A DNA stretch of 47,735 bases from Gammaproteobacteria bacterium (GTDB lineage: Bacteria > Pseudomonadota > Gammaproteobacteria > Methylococcales > Methylomonadaceae). Below are positions 8,397-17,177 of the stretch, one piece after another. The notes under the pieces are model-generated. The model was not told the origin of the DNA and searched no databases. It worked only from the letters and a program-made list of their open reading frames with translations. The position numbers and the translations under genes were made by a program. The stretch is from assembly GCA_018830325.1 (NCBI GenBank), contig JAHJSQ010000115.1, positions 1 to 47,735 on the forward strand. The letters are read 5' to 3'. Position 1 is the first letter of the stretch. The number at the start of each line of letters is the position of its first letter.

Positions 8397-8542
8397 GTAA
8401 CTATTCAGTCCCCTGGCAATTATCGTTCCCACGCTCTGCATGGAAACGCCTGAGTACCGCTCCAGCGGTACGAGACGCAAGAGCATCTCGGTCTTCATTC
8501 CCACGCCGGAGCGTGGGAACGATAGGGGGTGTGAATAATTAC
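8397..8542. mobile_element. IS66-like MITE, copy 2, with exact 8-bp target duplication
   Basis: The element runs from GTAACTATTCAG to GTGAATAATTAC (146 bp) and is flanked on both sides by AGAAATTA (8389-8396 and 8543-8550). The interior is a long palindrome based on ATCGTTCCCACGCT / GCGTGGGAACGAT with an inner GTACCGCTCCAGCGGTAC hairpin. The ends match the copies at 6596, 42009 and 44080; the interior matches only the 44080 copy. Confidence 0.85.
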
Positions 8543-8722
8543 AGAAATTAACCCCGTCATTCCGCCAGGGAGTGGCGGAATCCAGCGCCGAGGATGGCAA
8601 GCATGGAATACATCCATGTAATCCGGATATCGGCAATCCATGCCGGCATGACAGGTTAACTTAATAGCAGTGAGGTAAAGCGTGGAAACAACTGTTCAAT
8701 TTGAAAGAATAATAAAAAAGCG
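8543..8722. repeat. GTCATTCCGCC-type palindromic repeat
   Basis: Between GTTAA-type ends (TTAACC near 8548 and GGTTAAC near 8653) lies a repeat starting CCGTCATTCCGCC and ending GGCATGACAGG, with inner pairs TGGCGGAATCC and ATCGGCAATCCATGCCG. Related copies are at 4573-4620 and 15400-15497. No gene is present; the bases after 8660 lead into the next gene. Confidence 0.65.
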
Positions 8723-9925
8723 ATGGCAAATACACTCCAAAAACTGATCGCCCTACCCTTCAGATACAAACCCTGGCGCCCGGAACATTTGAGCATCATT
8801 GTCGACGACCTGAAAGGTTTGAGCAAACAACCAGTCAACTCGGACGAAGTTCATCTTAAAGCCGCAATCGATTGGTTATGCAGAGCTCAAGATCAACGCA
8901 CCGGACAGCTGGACCAAGGCGGCGTCTCGGCAGGATGGAGTTTCGAAGACGGCTGGCTGCCCAGTTATCCGGAAACCAGCGGCTATATCGTCGAAACGTT
9001 TCTGGCAGCCGAAAAAATCCTAAAACAACAGGAACTCGCCCAACGCGCACAACGCATCATAGACTGGGAACTCTCGATTCAAAACCCGGACGGCTCGTTT
9101 CCGGGCCATTTCGGCGAATCCGGCAGCAAACCTGTTATTTTCAACACCGGGCAAATCATGCACGGCATGCTTGCCGGATACCTTAATTTCCAGCGCAACG
9201 AATGCCTCGAATCGGCCATCAATGCCGGCCGCTGGATGATATCGAAACAAGACGACGACGGTTGCTGGAGACAATCGGTCCATAACGATACGCCGCATAC
9301 CTACAACACCCGAGCGGCCTGGGCTTTACTGAGAACTGGCCTGATTGCCAACGAAAAGGCTTTAGTTGACGCGGCAGAAAAAAATATCCGCTGGGCACTT
9401 ACCCAGCAAACACCATCCGGTTGGTATAAAACGAACGCATTTACGGCCGACGGCCTACCATTTACGCACAACATCGCTTATGCTATTCGCGGCGTTATGG
9501 AAAGCGGGTTACTGCTAGAGAACCAAGAAATGCTCGACGCCGCGATTAAAGCCGCTAAGGCGCAAGCCGTACAACAACGGCAAGACGGTTGGTTGACGGG
9601 ACGCTATGCCGATAACTGGCAACCGCAAGCCAATTATTGCTGCCTGACCGGCCTCGCTCAAATGAGCATTATATGGCTAAGACTGTCACAAGCCTGCGGC
9701 CTGAAAGAATTCGAACAAAACGCCGAGTCGGGTATTAAGTTTATTAAATCCAACCAGCGCATCACCGGAAATATGGATCACCGAGACGGCGCTATAGCCG
9801 GCTCCGCGCCGATTTGGGGACGCTATTCCATGTTCGAATATCCCAACTGGGCCGCAAAATTTTTTGCGGATGCACTTATGACACGAATCTCGGGCGAATC
9901 GATTCCCGAAACGGCCAGGAGCTAA
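8723..9925 (+). CDS. Putative alpha/alpha-toroid protein of the glycan locus (400 aa)
   Basis: The protein consists of repeated helix pairs with aromatic/Asp-Gly turns (QDQRTGQLDQGG, QNPDGSFPG, QDDDGCWRQS, QTPSGWYKT, RQDGWLTGRYADNW). This pattern occurs in the prenyltransferase/squalene-cyclase-type and polysaccharide lyase/epimerase (alpha/alpha)-barrels. Homologues are often mislabelled delta-aminolevulinic acid dehydratase; nothing here supports that. There is no signal peptide, so it acts in the cytoplasm. It lies four bases before the formyltransferase gene and follows the PaaK-like gene. A role as glycan lyase, epimerase or modifying enzyme is only a guess. Confidence 0.75.
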   Translation: MANTLQKLIALPFRYKPWRPEHLSIIVDDLKGLSKQPVNSDEVHLKAAIDWLCRAQDQRTGQLDQGGVSAGWSFEDGWLPSYPETSGYIVETFLAAEKILKQQELAQRAQRIIDWELSIQNPDGSFPGHFGESGSKPVIFNTGQIMHGMLAGYLNFQRNECLESAINAGRWMISKQDDDGCWRQSVHNDTPHTYNTRAAWALLRTGLIANEKALVDAAEKNIRWALTQQTPSGWYKTNAFTADGLPFTHNIAYAIRGVMESGLLLENQEMLDAAIKAAKAQAVQQRQDGWLTGRYADNWQPQANYCCLTGLAQMSIIWLRLSQACGLKEFEQNAESGIKFIKSNQRITGNMDHRDGAIAGSAPIWGRYSMFEYPNWAAKFFADALMTRISGESIPETARS

Positions 9926-9929
9926 AGAA

Positions 9930-10739
9930 ATGTCCAATCTTTCAGTGATCATCTTATGCGGACAATCGCCGAGACACATTTACTTTGCGAACGAGCTTTG
10001 CCGCCATTGCCAACCGAAAGCGATCATTCAAGAAACGGGCAGCCATCAATTTGTCGGAAAAATATTCAAACTGCTCAAAGACCCTAAAAAACTTTGGCAG
10101 AAAATCTCGCGCTGGCTGCGCGACCGAAAGCGTTATAGAGGCAATCCGGAAGCCAAATATTATTTCGGCGAAAATGAGCCTAAACTAGACCGAGCGGAAT
10201 TGGGCATCGAAATCCCTTATATCAACGACGAACAGGTTCTATCCATCGTCGACCAATATCAACCCGACGTCATCGCGGTATTCGGTACGTCACTGATCAA
10301 AGGGCCGTTGCTGGAAAAAGGGAGACTCGGCATTATCAACCTACACGGCGGACTCTCACCCGAATACCGGGGCGCCGACTGCACATTCTGGGCGCTTTAC
10401 AACCAGGAGCCGGAAAAAGTCGGCTGCACGATCCATTACATCAATGCCGGCATTGATACAGGTAAATTGATTGCCCACGTTAGTCCCGAAGTCAAAGAAA
10501 CCGATACCGAACTCGAGTTGTTCTGGCGGGCGGTAAAAAGCAGCACTCAGGCATTTTGCGAACTTTTCGACAGACTGGAAAGCGGCGATAAATTCGGAAC
10601 CATTCAAGAAAGTAAAGGCAAGCTTTATCAAGTCAAGGACAGACAAGCCGGTCATGAACGTCACTTGGAACAATTATTAACAAATGGATTATTGAAAAAC
10701 ATAGACCTAAAAGAACGAGTCACCTGGTTTAAGAGTTAA
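9930..10739 (+). CDS. Formyltransferase-fold enzyme, probably a sugar N-formyltransferase
   Basis: The 269-residue protein has the formyltransferase catalytic region NLHGGLSPEYRGAD at about residues 137-150, with the expected Asn and His, followed by the Asp-containing INAGIDTGKLI loop near 172. This is the arrangement of methionyl-tRNA formyltransferase and the sugar formyltransferases that use N10-formyl-tetrahydrofolate on an amino sugar. It lacks the tRNA-binding C-terminal domain of Fmt, and lies in a glycan locus, so a nucleotide-sugar substrate is likely. GCTAAAGAA precedes the ATG. The gene is four bases after the toroid gene and is surely co-transcribed with it. Confidence 0.82.
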   Translation: MSNLSVIILCGQSPRHIYFANELCRHCQPKAIIQETGSHQFVGKIFKLLKDPKKLWQKISRWLRDRKRYRGNPEAKYYFGENEPKLDRAELGIEIPYINDEQVLSIVDQYQPDVIAVFGTSLIKGPLLEKGRLGIINLHGGLSPEYRGADCTFWALYNQEPEKVGCTIHYINAGIDTGKLIAHVSPEVKETDTELELFWRAVKSSTQAFCELFDRLESGDKFGTIQESKGKLYQVKDRQAGHERHLEQLLTNGLLKNIDLKERVTWFKS

Positions 10740-10750
10740 CCAATAAATTT

Positions 10751-11749
10751 ATGCAAACCGGACAATATATGTTTAAGAATCCTATTCCATGGAGCCTGAG
10801 AGGACTCACCCCTTTTCTAAATACATACGGCGATAAAATTTGTTTTGGTAGAATTACCAAAACAGCGCCTATCGAAACCAATCCCAAAGCATCGACTACT
10901 GTTCATTCAGCAGTACCCCATCGCTATGTGTATGCATATCTAACAGCGGTCAAATCCATTCTTCAATATGAAAACGACTTTGCGATATGCGTTCATGACG
11001 ACGGTAGTCTAACCGATGCCGATAAAGAACTGATAAAAAAACACTTACCCCATACGACTATCATTGATAGAAATTTTGCAAATGCTGAATTCGATAGACT
11101 AGTCAAAAATCCATTTCTTTCAAAAGTACGGGGGAGTTATACAAGCTACCTCAAATTGTTCGACACGACATTTTTCAATAAAACCGAGCGGATCATCATT
11201 TTAGATACCGACACGCTTTTCATAAGAAGGCCCGATGAAATAATTGAATGGTCGAAGCACGGCGGCAACCCCTGGTACCATTTGGCACCTAGGGGCAAAA
11301 TGAAAGTCCAAAAAGAGCTCGAGATTTCGCAATATGCAAATCTCCAGAAAGTTCATATTCAAACTTTAATCATGAACGATTTGGATGAAATTAATTCCAC
11401 CCTCAATAGCAATTATTATTTACAGCAAGGATTTTGTTCCGGCTTTATCGGATATGATCAAGGGACGATCAACTTCGATGAATTAGATAAACTCTTCAGA
11501 TTGTTGCATGAAAAATTTGGAGACAAAATATTTTTATGGGGAGCGGAACAGACTACGCATGGCTTAATACTCTGTTCAAAAAATGCAGAAGCATTGCCTA
11601 TAGAAAAATATTTCGTGTTTACTCAAGCAAATGCCCATTTAGTTGATAATGCAACTTTTTTACATTTTGTTGGTGAAAACAGGTTTCATAAATTGATTTA
11701 TCCTCAACTTGCTAAAAAGATAACAACATCCTTGTTAACCAATCATTAG
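10751..11749 (+). CDS. GT-A-type glycosyltransferase, uncharacterised family
   Basis: The 332-residue protein has a central IILDTDTLF motif (DxD, about residues 148-156), the metal/nucleotide-sugar site of GT-A enzymes. A buried IHTQTL-like region follows, then QQGFCSGFIGYD near 229 and WGAEQTTHG near 261, which resemble the acceptor side of GT8-like enzymes. There is no signal peptide. ATG 10751 gives a short non-conserved leader; MFKNP (10778) is an alternative start. The gene is 12 bases after the formyltransferase stop and 12 before the sulfotransferase, so it is part of the operon. Substrate unknown. Confidence 0.72.
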   Translation: MQTGQYMFKNPIPWSLRGLTPFLNTYGDKICFGRITKTAPIETNPKASTTVHSAVPHRYVYAYLTAVKSILQYENDFAICVHDDGSLTDADKELIKKHLPHTTIIDRNFANAEFDRLVKNPFLSKVRGSYTSYLKLFDTTFFNKTERIIILDTDTLFIRRPDEIIEWSKHGGNPWYHLAPRGKMKVQKELEISQYANLQKVHIQTLIMNDLDEINSTLNSNYYLQQGFCSGFIGYDQGTINFDELDKLFRLLHEKFGDKIFLWGAEQTTHGLILCSKNAEALPIEKYFVFTQANAHLVDNATFLHFVGENRFHKLIYPQLAKKITTSLLTNH

Positions 11750-11760
11750 TTCATAAATTT

Positions 11761-12615
11761 ATGAAAAAACTCGATTTTATTGGGATTGGCGTCCAAAAGG
11801 CCGCTACGAGTTGGTTATTTCAATGCCTGCTAGAGCATCCGGAAATTAAAGTTGGCAAAGAAAAAGAAGTCAATTTTTTTAATTTCAAATACCACTTCGG
11901 ATATCATTGGTACCATAATCTTTTTCAATTTGGCGACTGGAAAACTGGAGAATTCTCAACACTCTATTTTTATGATAAAAATGTTCCGGAACGTCTTTAT
12001 TCATATAATCCTGATATAAAACTAATTTTGTGCCTAAGAAACCCAATTGATAGAGCTTATTCACAGCATCAACACGAAGTAAGAAGAGGTAGGGTTACAG
12101 GGGAGTTGTTAAATTTTGATTTAGCGGTTGAATCAAATCCTACATACATTGATCAAGGTTACTATGCGTCACATTTGAAAAGTTATTTAAAGTATTTTAA
12201 AAAAGAACAAATATTTATCACCTTTCAAGAAGACATATCGTCAAACCCAGATAAAGTACTTGTAGATCTATATAGATTTCTTAATTTGGATGATAAATTT
12301 ATACCAAGTACAATAAATACAAAAATTAATATAGCCAGAACATATAAAAGTCGAAGACTGGATAAGACCTATCGTTTTATTAAGGGTATGATTCACAAAT
12401 ATGCCAATGAAGAAAACGTGGAAAAAATAAAAAAACTAGGACTGCATAAACTTATAGAAAAATTTAACGCAAAAGAGCAGACGCCAATTACGACTCCTCC
12501 TATGACAACAGATGCAAGAACAAAACTTGAGTCTATTTTTATTTCGGAAATAAAGGATCTTGAGAAACTAACAGAACGTAATTTAAGCAACTGGTATAGA
12601 AACATAAACAATTAG
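11761..12615 (+). CDS. Sulfotransferase (PAPS-dependent), glycan type
   Basis: The 284-residue protein has the 5'-phosphosulfate-binding loop GVQKAATSWL at residues 8-17 (the catalytic Lys is present) and the 3'-phosphate-binding segment LCLRNPIDRAYSQ at about 90-102, with Arg and Ser in place. The spacing resembles the heparan N-sulfotransferase/Sulfotransfer_1 group. It should move sulfate from PAPS to a hydroxyl or amine of the glycan in the cytoplasm. It is AT-rich compared with the upstream toroid and formyltransferase genes, marking the start of an AT-rich block that reaches 13.8 kb. It is the first of three sulfotransferases in this locus, each of a different subtype. Confidence 0.9.
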   Translation: MKKLDFIGIGVQKAATSWLFQCLLEHPEIKVGKEKEVNFFNFKYHFGYHWYHNLFQFGDWKTGEFSTLYFYDKNVPERLYSYNPDIKLILCLRNPIDRAYSQHQHEVRRGRVTGELLNFDLAVESNPTYIDQGYYASHLKSYLKYFKKEQIFITFQEDISSNPDKVLVDLYRFLNLDDKFIPSTINTKINIARTYKSRRLDKTYRFIKGMIHKYANEENVEKIKKLGLHKLIEKFNAKEQTPITTPPMTTDARTKLESIFISEIKDLEKLTERNLSNWYRNINN

Positions 12616-12765
12616 ATTTTGGTGTTAAGTACCTAACTGATAATTCGATGGAAATAGTTATCGTAGTCATTCGACTGAAGTCTTTTTCCGTTAACGGGCG
12701 AATTTCTTGCACGAGGCACCTAAATTGTTTAAGTTCCATTGAAAACAAAAAAGCGATTTTAAAAA

Positions 12766-13599
12766 ATGACTAATGGCCAACTTATCCCTGTATTTGTAAT
12801 CAGCCTCGCACGTGCCCCTAGCCGACGCTTAGCAATAACTCAACATTTATCCGAGTTAAATGTTAAATATCGTCTTATAGATGCTGTCGATGGTGAAGCC
12901 ATGTCAGAAAATGATATCAATGCAATTGTCGCTAAAAATATAAAATTACCTCGAGGTGCTGTAGGTTGTTATTTATCACACATACAGGCCTACAAAATCA
13001 TGGAACAAGAAAATATTCCTGTTGCACTTGTTCTTGAAGATGACGCCCGGCTCAACCCAAATATTGTAAAACTATTGACAGAAGGCCTTTTGTTTAGCAA
13101 CTGGGATTACTGCTTCCTTGATTGTATGGATTTTAATAGGAATGGCCCCGTATTTTATGACGCCGATTCTGGACAAAACTTGGGCGCCGGTTTTATTGCT
13201 TATGAATTATCAGGGGGACCCAAAGCGCTTCATGCATATATGATTACATTAGAAGCGGCGAAGAAAAGATTAGAAATAGCCTATCCTTTGGTAAAACCCA
13301 TAGATATCTATGATCATCTTCCTTATCCCATAAAGTTTTATGCTATAGTTTCGCCAAAGGCGGCTTGGGTCAGTGAACATAGCTTGGAATCATATATTAC
13401 ATTGGGTAAACAATCGGGTACTAAACAATTATCCTTTATATCTTTAAGGCAATCACCTATATTCTATTATCTTCGTGATCTTATCAATCTAAAATATATC
13501 AAACGAAAGTTATTAATCAAGAATTTACAAAAAAAGGGAAATCTAAATCCTAATAAACGATGGAAACCACTACAAGGACGCGTAGTATTGACTCACTAA
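12766..13599 (+). CDS. Glycosyltransferase family 25
   Basis: The 277-residue protein starts with PVFVISLARAPSRR, the N-terminal signature of family 25 (LPS beta-galactosyltransferase-like) enzymes. It continues with AVGCYLSHIQAYKIM near residue 66 and VLEDDARL near 90 (the acidic motif). These enzymes add a sugar to a lipooligosaccharide or glycan using a nucleotide sugar. It is separated from the sulfotransferase by 150 bases, which contain no gene, and lies in the same AT-rich block. Substrate specificity cannot be read from the sequence. Confidence 0.88.
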   Translation: MTNGQLIPVFVISLARAPSRRLAITQHLSELNVKYRLIDAVDGEAMSENDINAIVAKNIKLPRGAVGCYLSHIQAYKIMEQENIPVALVLEDDARLNPNIVKLLTEGLLFSNWDYCFLDCMDFNRNGPVFYDADSGQNLGAGFIAYELSGGPKALHAYMITLEAAKKRLEIAYPLVKPIDIYDHLPYPIKFYAIVSPKAAWVSEHSLESYITLGKQSGTKQLSFISLRQSPIFYYLRDLINLKYIKRKLLIKNLQKKGNLNPNKRWKPLQGRVVLTH

Positions 13600-13793
13600 T
13601 GAAAATAACCATCATCGTATAATCTTTTATATATCAATGACACTGTTCATTTACAATTATTATGTCAAAATCCTAGCAGTTATATTTGCCACTTTGAATT
13701 TGTAGTCAGTTACTAATGCAAATACTTTATTGAATATCAAAGAACCTCTAAAACAATTGAATACTACAAATTGTTGGTCCTTATACAATCCAC

Positions 13794-14612
13794 ATGAAAC
13801 AAAAAACTAAAAATCTTTTTCACTACCACGAACTTATTTTCGCACTAGCATGGAAAAATATCGTCATCCGCTATAAACAGGCATATCTTGGTATCTTATG
13901 GGCAATATTAAAACCAGTCATGCTGATGTTGATTTTTACCCTAGTCAAGAGTTTCGTCGGTATCGAAAGCGGCGACATCCCCTACCCTATACTCACATTT
14001 GCCGCCTTGTTGCCCTGGGTGTTTTTTCAAGAGTCCGCATCAGAGGGTGTTAATAGCGTCACGTCGAATGCCGCTTTGATCAAAAAAATCTATTTCCCAC
14101 GCGAAGTCTTTCCGCTGACGGCGATGGCGACCAAACTGGTTGAACTAGCGATCAGCTTTTTTATACTTGCCGGCATGATGGTCTATTACCGGATGATGCC
14201 GACCGTTCAAGCCTTTTGGGTGCCGGCAATCATTCTATATACGATGATCGTCGCGTTGACGATCAGTTTTTTCGGAGCGGCATTGAACGTCTATTATCGC
14301 GACGTTTCGCAAGCTCTACCGGTTGCACTATCGCTCTTGATGTATGCCTCGCCGGTCATTTATCCTTTGAGTCTTGTTTATAAAACATTGATCGTGGAGC
14401 AAGCCGCTGGCGAATGGTCGGAAAGACTTTTCATGCTTTATACACTCAATCCGTTGGCCGGGATCATCGACAGCTTTCAACGCGTCATGCTCAAAGGCTT
14501 GCCGCCTGATTTCGATGCAATGTATCCCGGCGCGATATTGACTTTGGTGGTGCTACCGTTCAGTTACTGGTACTTCAAACGTGCCGAAAGCTGGTTTGCC
14601 GACGTAATTTGA
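13794..14612 (+). CDS. ABC-2 type polysaccharide export permease (Wzm/KpsM-like)
   Basis: The 272-residue integral membrane protein has an amphipathic N-terminal segment, then about six hydrophobic helices (LMLIFTLVKSFVG, FAALLPWVFFQ, LVELAISFFILAGMMVYY, IILYTMIVALTISFFGAAL, ALSLLMYASPVIYPL, AILTLVVLPFSYWYF). It contains the conserved VIRYKQAYLGILWAILKP start and the IYFPREVFPL loop that contacts the ATPase. It moves a lipid-linked glycan across the inner membrane. The matching ATPase lies 1.3 kb downstream, separated by a dead MNT/HEPN module and a repeat. An ATPase usually follows directly, so this gap is probably secondary. Confidence 0.92.
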   Translation: MKQKTKNLFHYHELIFALAWKNIVIRYKQAYLGILWAILKPVMLMLIFTLVKSFVGIESGDIPYPILTFAALLPWVFFQESASEGVNSVTSNAALIKKIYFPREVFPLTAMATKLVELAISFFILAGMMVYYRMMPTVQAFWVPAIILYTMIVALTISFFGAALNVYYRDVSQALPVALSLLMYASPVIYPLSLVYKTLIVEQAAGEWSERLFMLYTLNPLAGIIDSFQRVMLKGLPPDFDAMYPGAILTLVVLPFSYWYFKRAESWFADVI

Positions 14613-14649
14613 TTAAAAGCGACAAAATCTCTAAGAATTCCAAAGCAAA

Positions 14650-14916
14650 AATGTCATCGAACGCCATAAAGATGATCTATGCTATTACAAAATATACATT
14701 TTTGGTTCAAGAAGCCGGGGAACACAACATTCACGCTCTGATTTCGATATCGGCATTTACGGAAACCGGCCCGTCGATTTAAAGCTTTTCTACGAAATTG
14801 AAGACGAATTAGACAACCTGCCTACTTTATACAAAATCGATTGGGTCGACCTCAATCGCTCATCCAAGAATTTACAGGAGCAGGCACTCAAAAAAGGACG
14901 ATTGATTTATGGATAA
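14650..14916 (+). pseudogene. Broken MNT nucleotidyltransferase (third MNT/HEPN module)
   Basis: This frame encodes VIERHKDDLCYYKIYIFGSR, continuing with SRGTQHSRSDFDIGIYG, a complete MNT motif, and ends at 14916, overlapping the next gene by eight bases. It has no ATG, GTG or TTG start: a TAA precedes it at 14632-14634. In the neighbouring frame a TTG-start reading (14609) runs into it through a run of five A at 14647-14651. One missing A there would explain the break. The downstream partner is also interrupted, so the module is decayed. A non-standard start is the alternative. Confidence 0.72.
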
Positions 14917-15292
14917 TGAACGAATTTTGACCGATCTTGGCAAAGCCATCTCGGAATTGAAGCATGCCTTATCAATAAAAGCAGAAACTAATCTGATCAA
15001 AGCTGGGTGCATCCAATATTTTGAATTTTGTTTTGAATAGGCCTGGAAAAGTATCAAATTAATCAGCGCAGAACAAGGCATGGATTGCCTATCACCCAAA
15101 AGTTGCCTAAAACAGGCATTTCAAATGGGCTGGATAACGAATGAAGTGCTTTGGCTACAAATGCTGCAAGCCCGAAATCGATTGTCGCATACCTATGATT
15201 CAGATTTGGCTATAACAATATACAGCGATTTACCCCTTTATTGCAAAGCGATTGATGCCCTTTATCTCTGTATAAAGACTGCGGATGATTAA
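14909..15292 (+). pseudogene. HI0074-family HEPN partner, interrupted by an in-frame amber codon
   Basis: Reading from ATG 14909 gives 128 codons with one internal TAG at 15038-15040, inside what would be FEFCFE-x-AWKSIK, the conserved FEFxFExAWK segment of the nucleotidyltransferase substrate-binding (HI0074) family. After the stop the same frame continues to RNRLSHTYD (R-x4-H-x-Y) and a natural TAA at 15292. Frame and family features are kept on both sides, so this is a single recent nonsense change, not a chance ORF. The upstream nucleotidyltransferase is also broken. Confidence 0.85.
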
Positions 15293-15941
15293 ACTGAGCT
15301 ACAGAGTACAAAAATGCGCAGCAATTGAATAAAAAACGGGTCATTACATTAAAGCAGATTCCTGATTAGCAAGATGCTTCAGCTAAACCCAAAAAAGACC
15401 GTCATGCACGCAGGGATACGGGCATCCAGTGGCATGGATGGCAAGCTTCGAGCTATCCATGCAGTCTGGATTTCGGCAATCCATGCCGAAATGACGACTT
15501 AAGGGACGCGCCATTGAATTAGCTGAAACTACTTACTAATCAGGAGCAGATTTAATAAAAAGAGGGGCTATAATTAACTGAGAACAAAGATCCTAGAATA
15601 GCAGATAGGCATTGAAAAACTTCGTGCGTGCAGAGCATTTTGAAGGGCGAGCGGGATTTTACAAACATCCAGTGGGTGAATATGTTATAGCCCATTTATG
15701 GGTTGACCCTGCTCAGCATTTAAGCCCGGCTTGGTGTTTTTTTATGCCCGTTTGGGCGCATCAATCCCTCATTTTAGGATGGTGGCTAAATAGGCACAAT
15801 TCAGGATCTTGTATCGTTATAGCCAAGATACACATTTTAATGAGCTTTAAACCCAATAAACCATTTCTATAATTTGTTGATTTTTTGAGTTAACGATAAA
15901 CACAAAACATTAAGCAAAAATTCTTATTATTTAATTTCAAA
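15293..15941. repeat. Intergenic stretch between the broken TA pair and the ABC ATPase
   Basis: It holds a repeat element (15351-15553, listed separately) and then about 380 bases including an 86-codon open frame (15612-15872) with no recognisable family, signal or ribosome site of note. I do not call it a gene. An AT-rich stretch just before 15942 may hold a promoter for the ATPase gene. Confidence 0.5.
15351..15553. mobile_element. MITE-like element carrying a GTCATGC-type palindrome
   Basis: The ends TCCTGATTAGCAAGATG followed by CTTCAGCTAA (15359-15385) and TTAGCTGAAA ... CTAATCAGGA (15519-15544) are imperfect inverted repeats of about 28 bases. Between them sits a GTCATGCACGC ... GCCGAAATGACGAC palindromic unit related to those at 4573 and 8565. 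No clear target duplication was seen. Confidence 0.55.
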
Positions 15942-17165
15942 ATGCCCATCATAGAAGTCAAAAACCTGACCAAAGAATATAAACTCGGTCATTTAACCAG
16001 CCTAAAGCAAACGGCGTTGAATACGTTAAGACGGCTTACTTTCCGGCCCGTCCACGAACGGGAACGATTCAAAGCGCTTGACGATGTCAGCTTTTCGATT
16101 GAAGAAGGCGAAGTGGTCGGCATCATCGGCCATAACGGTGCGGGTAAAAGCACGTTGCTGAAACATTTGGCCAACATCAGCAAACCGACCAAAGGCGAAG
16201 TCATCGTGCGCGGCAGCGTGGCGCCACTTATTGAGGTTGGCGCAGGCGTCAATCCAGAATTGACAGGCCGGGAAAATATTTTTCTGAATGCGGCTATACT
16301 GGGCATACCGAAAAAAGTCGTCAAACAAAAAATGGACGAAATTATCGAGTTTTCCGAATTGGAACAGTTTATCGATACGCCGGTCAAGCGGTACAGTTCC
16401 GGCATGAAAGTTAAATTGGGGTTTTCTATTGCAACGAGCATGGAAGCGGATATTTTGATTGTTGACGAAGTACTGGCGGTCGGCGATTTAGCCTTTCAGC
16501 GTAAGTGCTTTGATCGAATGGAAGAATTAATAAAAAGGCAAGGCAAAACCGTACTCTTGGTTAGTCATAACATACGGCAAGTCCAACGATTGTGTCACCG
16601 AGTAATCTTACTTGATCATGGACGTATCAATATGGAAGGTGATCCTCAATTAGTATGCGACAGCTTCTACGAACAGAGCGACAGAAAAATTAAAACTAAC
16701 ACTGAACTAGTCCAGACACGCACTGAAGGTAGTGGTGAAATTGAACTGGTGTCGATATCTTTGTCTGATCATTCTGGACAAAAAGTGGAAAGCCTTTCGT
16801 ATAATCAAAATTGCTCAATCCATTTTATAATTCATGCACTTAAAGAATTAGATGAAGTGACTTTTGGCTTTGGCTTTCATACAACAGATTTTTTATACTT
16901 GACCACCCACAACAGCGAAGAACAACTCACTATACATTGCCTCGCCCAAGGGTTATACGAAATTGCCTGCACAATCAATCGACTACCACTTCTTACTGGC
17001 GTCTATTCAATCCGATTTGGCATAACCGCAGGTCAAGCAGCGCGTACAATTTTTTATGGTGAAAACCTAAAACACTTTCAGGTGGTTGGTAAAATACCTA
17101 TTACAGTACGTGACGGATTTTTCGCTCTGGATGCCAATTGGAAAACAACACACATTCAGAAATAG
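15942..17165 (+). CDS. ABC polysaccharide export ATPase with Wzt-type C-terminal domain
   Basis: The nucleotide-binding domain (residues 1-235) has Walker A GHNGAGKS at about 63-70, signature YSSGMKVKLGF near 150, Walker B DILIVDEV near 170 and H-loop VSHN near 206. Residues 240-407 form an extra beta-rich domain like the Wzt carbohydrate-binding domain, which recognises the modified end of the exported chain. It pairs with the permease at 13794. Base composition changes inside the gene: the ATPase part resembles the host genes, while the C-terminal part from about 16500 is AT-rich like the downstream methyltransferase and glycosyltransferases. Confidence 0.93.
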   Translation: MPIIEVKNLTKEYKLGHLTSLKQTALNTLRRLTFRPVHERERFKALDDVSFSIEEGEVVGIIGHNGAGKSTLLKHLANISKPTKGEVIVRGSVAPLIEVGAGVNPELTGRENIFLNAAILGIPKKVVKQKMDEIIEFSELEQFIDTPVKRYSSGMKVKLGFSIATSMEADILIVDEVLAVGDLAFQRKCFDRMEELIKRQGKTVLLVSHNIRQVQRLCHRVILLDHGRINMEGDPQLVCDSFYEQSDRKIKTNTELVQTRTEGSGEIELVSISLSDHSGQKVESLSYNQNCSIHFIIHALKELDEVTFGFGFHTTDFLYLTTHNSEEQLTIHCLAQGLYEIACTINRLPLLTGVYSIRFGITAGQAARTIFYGENLKHFQVVGKIPITVRDGFFALDANWKTTHIQK

Positions 17166-17177
17166 AGGCCTAACATC

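Noticed and set aside
8723-9925. Delta-aminolevulinic acid dehydratase, a label often given to this protein type
   Set aside because: There is no TIM-barrel or catalytic lysine pattern of that enzyme; the helix-pair repeats indicate a toroid fold.
15612-15872. 86-codon open frame before the ABC ATPase
   Set aside because: No recognisable family, weak start context and unusual composition; possibly coding but not supportable.
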